From Sipunculus nudus (lineage: Eukaryota > Annelida > Sipuncula > Golfingiida > Sipunculidae): 64,000 nucleotides of DNA. Positions 61,045 to 64,000 of this stretch are shown here, piece by piece. The stretch's first letter is position 1, and the number at the start of each line of letters is the position of its first letter. Below the pieces are notes generated by a model. That model had not been told where the DNA came from. It saw only the letters and a program-made list of their open reading frames with translations, and searched no databases. The position numbers and the translations under genes were made by a program. The stretch covers positions 8,322,339 to 8,386,338 of the forward strand of contig CM049316.1 in the NCBI GenBank assembly GCA_026874595.1, given 5' to 3'.

Positions 61045-61208
61045 GTAAGAGAGACAGATCCAGGTCTACATACCCAGTCTTGTTTGAACTGTAATGGTGA
61101 AACAGTGAGAAACAGAAAGCTTCAGTTTGTTCAGATAAAATCACAATTATAGTCTGTTTCATCCCCACATGTCCAATTGTTTATTTTTTTTGTTTTAAAA
61201 ATTTTTAT

Positions 61209-62552
61209 TATGCCCCCACCACAAAGTGGCCGGGGCATATAGTTTTACCCATGTCCGTCATTCCGTCCTTCCGTCATTCCGAAATAAAACAGTTGTACGC
61301 ACTTTTTTTCCCAATGCCTGCAGGTATTGGCCTGATTTTTGGTGTGTGGGCAGATAATGACCATTTACAGATCGAGTTCGCGTTTCGTCCCTGTTGACCT
61401 ACTTTTGTACGTTTTACGGCTCCTTAACTTAGAAAATTTCATGAAAAATATAAATTTTCATGAAAAAATACACATGTACGGACTTTTTTTTCGCAATGCC
61501 TGCAGATATTGGCCTGATTTTTGGTTTGTGGGCAGATAATGACCAGTTACATATCGAGTTTGCATTTCGTCCCAGTTGACCTACTTTTGTACGTTTTACA
61601 GCTCCTTACCTTAGAAAATTTCATTAAAAATATAAATTTTCATGACAAATACACATGTACAGACTTTTTTTCGCAGTGCCTGCAGATATTGGCCTGATTT
61701 TTGGTGTGTGGGCAGATAATGATCAGTTACAGATCGAGTTCGCATTTCGTCCCTGTTGACCAACTTTTGACCGTTTTACGGCTCCTGAACATAGAAAATT
61801 TCATGAAAAATATAAATTTCTGTGACAAATACACATGTACTGACTTTTTTTTGCAATTCCTGCAGATATTGGCCTGATTTTTTGTGTGTGGGCAGATAAT
61901 GACCAGTTACAGATCGAGTTCATGTTTTGGCCTAGTTGATCTACTTTTGACTGTTTGACGGTGCTCTAACATAGAAAATTTCATAAAAAAGTGCACATGT
62001 ACGGACTTTTTTTTTCCAGTGCCTGCAGATACGGGCCTGATTTTTGGTGTGTGGGCAGATAATGACCAGTTACAGATCAAGTTCTTGTTTTGTCTCAGTT
62101 GACCTACTTTTGACCATTTGACTGCCCCTGAACATAGAAAGTTTCATGAAAAATAGAAATTTTCATAACAAATGCATATGTACCGACTTTTTTTCCTCAG
62201 TGCCTGCAGATACCACCCTGATTTTTTATGTGTGGGCAGATAATGACAGTTACAGATCGAGTTGGCATTTCATCCCGGATGACCTACTTTTGATTTTTTT
62301 ATGGCTCCTAAACATAGAAAATTTCATGAAAGACAGAAATTTTTATGGAAAATGCACATGTATGGACTTTTTACACAGTGCCTGCAGATACTGGCCTGAT
62401 TTTTGGTGTGTTGCTTGATAATGACCCGTAACAGATCGAGTTTGCATTTTGCCCTTGTTGACCTACTTTTGACCATATGACACCTTAAAAATTAAACAAA
62501 TGTTTCTAATTTGCCCCAGGCGGGGGCATTTGTGTCGTTCCGACACATCTAG
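61209..62552 (+). mobile_element. F2 repeat: hairpin ends and seven tandem cores of about 180 bp
   Basis: 5' hairpin TATGCCCC..CCAC / GTGG..GGGGCATA then TAG and a GTCCGTCATTCCGTCC microsatellite. The core word CCTGCAG(A/G)TA occurs at about 61317, 61499, 61679, 61859, 62022, 62203 and 62381. The 3' end has two hairpins, TGCCCC / GGGGCA (62512-62528) and TGTGTC / GACACA (62531-62547), followed by CTAG. No ORF. The layout recalls the bivalve pearl / Helitron-type non-autonomous elements. Confidence 0.88.
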
Positions 62553-63481
62553 TTAGTTATGTTTCAGTGGAAAAATGGTAATGTATGATAGAAGATAAAG
62601 GGGCCTCATTTTCAACATGGTCAGTTGGCATATTTCAGTGCACACCTGTGGTCATGTACTTGCAGACCAGCAAATCTTAATTCTTATGTAATGTTTAATA
62701 ATTGCCATCAATATAACATAGTATAAGATGCCTAATTGTCTTTCAGTCTATATATATATAAGATCCTACCCCTTGAGATTCTATGTTAGTATAACTCTCT
62801 ACCGTGGACTGACAATTTTGAGCTGTAGCAATTGACTTGATCACATGACTCCGGGCTGTCACATGACTCAGGGGTTGTCACATGACCACTGGGATTGTCT
62901 TTCTGATGTTGCTACTGTTTGCTGTTTCACCATTACTTTATCATTTTAGGTTTATTTATTTATTTTTTTTAATTTTAGAAATTACATTTATACATAGACA
63001 TTGTTTAGGCATAACATACTTTTACCTCTCATTAGTGTTGGTGATTGGGCTGTTTTATTGTGTTAAAATCCATTTCACATGACTAAATTTAATCTCATGA
63101 ATACTAACTTCCTTTTTTTTCTGCCCTAACTAGTCATTCCTTTGTTATCTAATATCCATGAAATATTTAGTATGTAAATGTTTTAAATTGTAGTAATATT
63201 TAAAAAAGGTACTTTTCCTCTTTTCGTATTAGTTATTAGGAATACTTAGATTCCTGCAACTATTTAAAATGTAGTTTTCTTTTTTAGCCTATTGCATAGT
63301 TTTCCACAATAATAATACAAGAAATAATCAAAGATGAAATATATATACTCACAGCCCTAATCTCTCATGTTGTAATGTATGCCTCAGCAGGTTAAGTATA
63401 TGTCAGGTGTCAGTGTATAAAACCATATCTGGATGAGGTTTGATGAGGTATATTCTAGTATGTGGGGGACCATGGCTATTT

Positions 63482-64000
63482 AGGGCCCCGGTTAACAAGC
63501 GGTGCCCTATAGTGATCACCATGTCAGTCCGTCCTTCCGTCCATCCGTTCTTCCGTACTTCTGTCCTTCATTCAGTGGAACTTTCTTTCGCATGCAATAC
63601 CTCAACAACAACATACTGCAGTTTTCCCAAATTCACAGGGACTGTTGGTGCCTATTGAGGGCTCCAGATCTATTGAATTACAGACCTGTTGGAATTCAAA
63701 TATAGCCACCATAGCCTGATCGCTGATTTTCTTTCGTGCACAATAACTCAACAAAAACCTTCTGCAGCTTTCCCAAATTCACAGGGATGATTGGTACCTA
63801 TAAGGGCTCCAGACCTATTGAATTACAGACCTTTCAGAATTCCAAGATGGCCGCCACAGCCCAATCGCTGATTTTCTTTCGCACGCGATAACAAGAACAT
63901 ACTGCAGCTTTCCCAAATTTACAGGGATGGTTGGTACATATGAAGGCTCCAGACCTATTGAATTACAGACCTGCTGGAATTCTAATATGGCCGCCACAGC
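63482..64000 (+). mobile_element. F3 repeat with tandem cores of about 145 bp (runs off the window)
   Basis: Hairpin AGGGCCCCG / CGGTGCCCT then ATAGTGATCACC and a GTCCGTCCTTCCGTCC microsatellite. Cores are marked by CTGCAG(T/C)TTTCCCAAATT at about 63617, 63763 and 63903. The same 5' end occurs at 47431. Confidence 0.88.

Larger units (their letters stand above)
61045..64000 (+). other. Kinesin intron 22 or later sequence, to the window end
   Basis: Holds the F2 element (61209-62552) and the beginning of an F3 element (63482 onwards). The unique parts (62560-63480) show no convincing kinesin exon. Confidence 0.7.

Noticed and set aside
62146-62418. Short ORFs in the F2 tandem cores
   Set aside because: They repeat with the 180-bp unit and shift frame between cores, so they are repeat shadows.

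Overview
The window looks like AT-rich animal nuclear DNA from a mollusc, most likely a bivalve. It has a many-exon gene with GT-AG introns and introns up to about 14 kb. It is crowded with degraded LINEs, tRNA-derived SINEs, a TACAGT-ended MITE family and non-autonomous repeats with hairpin ends and tandem cores. Bacterial-type genes, CRISPR arrays and tRNA or rRNA genes are absent. The species assignment is inference from repeat character and from the presence of a KIF28/KLP-6-type kinesin.

The only host gene I can support is a kinesin-3 family gene on the + strand, closest in my judgement to KIF28 (KLP-6). It runs from an ATG at 12400 to at least 61044 and continues beyond the window. I reconstructed 22 coding exon positions. 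All splice phases agree: 2610 coding bases, 870 codons, no internal stop. The protein has a motor domain (P-loop, switch I, switch II, neck linker), a neck/hinge coiled coil, an FHA domain and the KIF1B-like region that follows it in kinesin-3 proteins. The C-terminus lies outside the window. Position 14 is occupied by two related, frame-equivalent exons (53119-53194 and 54000-54078) that look mutually exclusive. Using both, or neither, creates an immediate stop. They would give two motors differing in the neck/hinge segment.

Layout: 1-1780 is a decayed L1/Tx1-like LINE. 1780-12390 is intergenic and holds a CR1/RTE-like LINE tail, a SINE, a minus-strand repeat copy, a 20-unit 47-bp minisatellite and an inverted AAT/ATT microsatellite. 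A promoter candidate with a perfect CRE and a forkhead-type site lies at about 12220-12400. 12400-29129 carries the first five exons, two of them microexons (17 and 23 nt) beside introns of 14.2 and 12.5 kb. 41608-52073 encodes most of the motor. 53119-61044 encodes hinge, FHA and post-FHA regions. 61045-64000 is intron (or later sequence) filled by two tandem-core repeat elements.

The main non-genic theme is a set of at least three sequence-unrelated repeat families (called F1, F2 and F3 here). Each begins with a terminal hairpin ending in TATAG, followed closely by a GTCC/GTCT-type microsatellite, and most copies contain tandem core units. F1 copies sit in introns 3, 5 and 6 and upstream of the gene, and an F1-type 3' end lies directly against the splice acceptor of exon 12.
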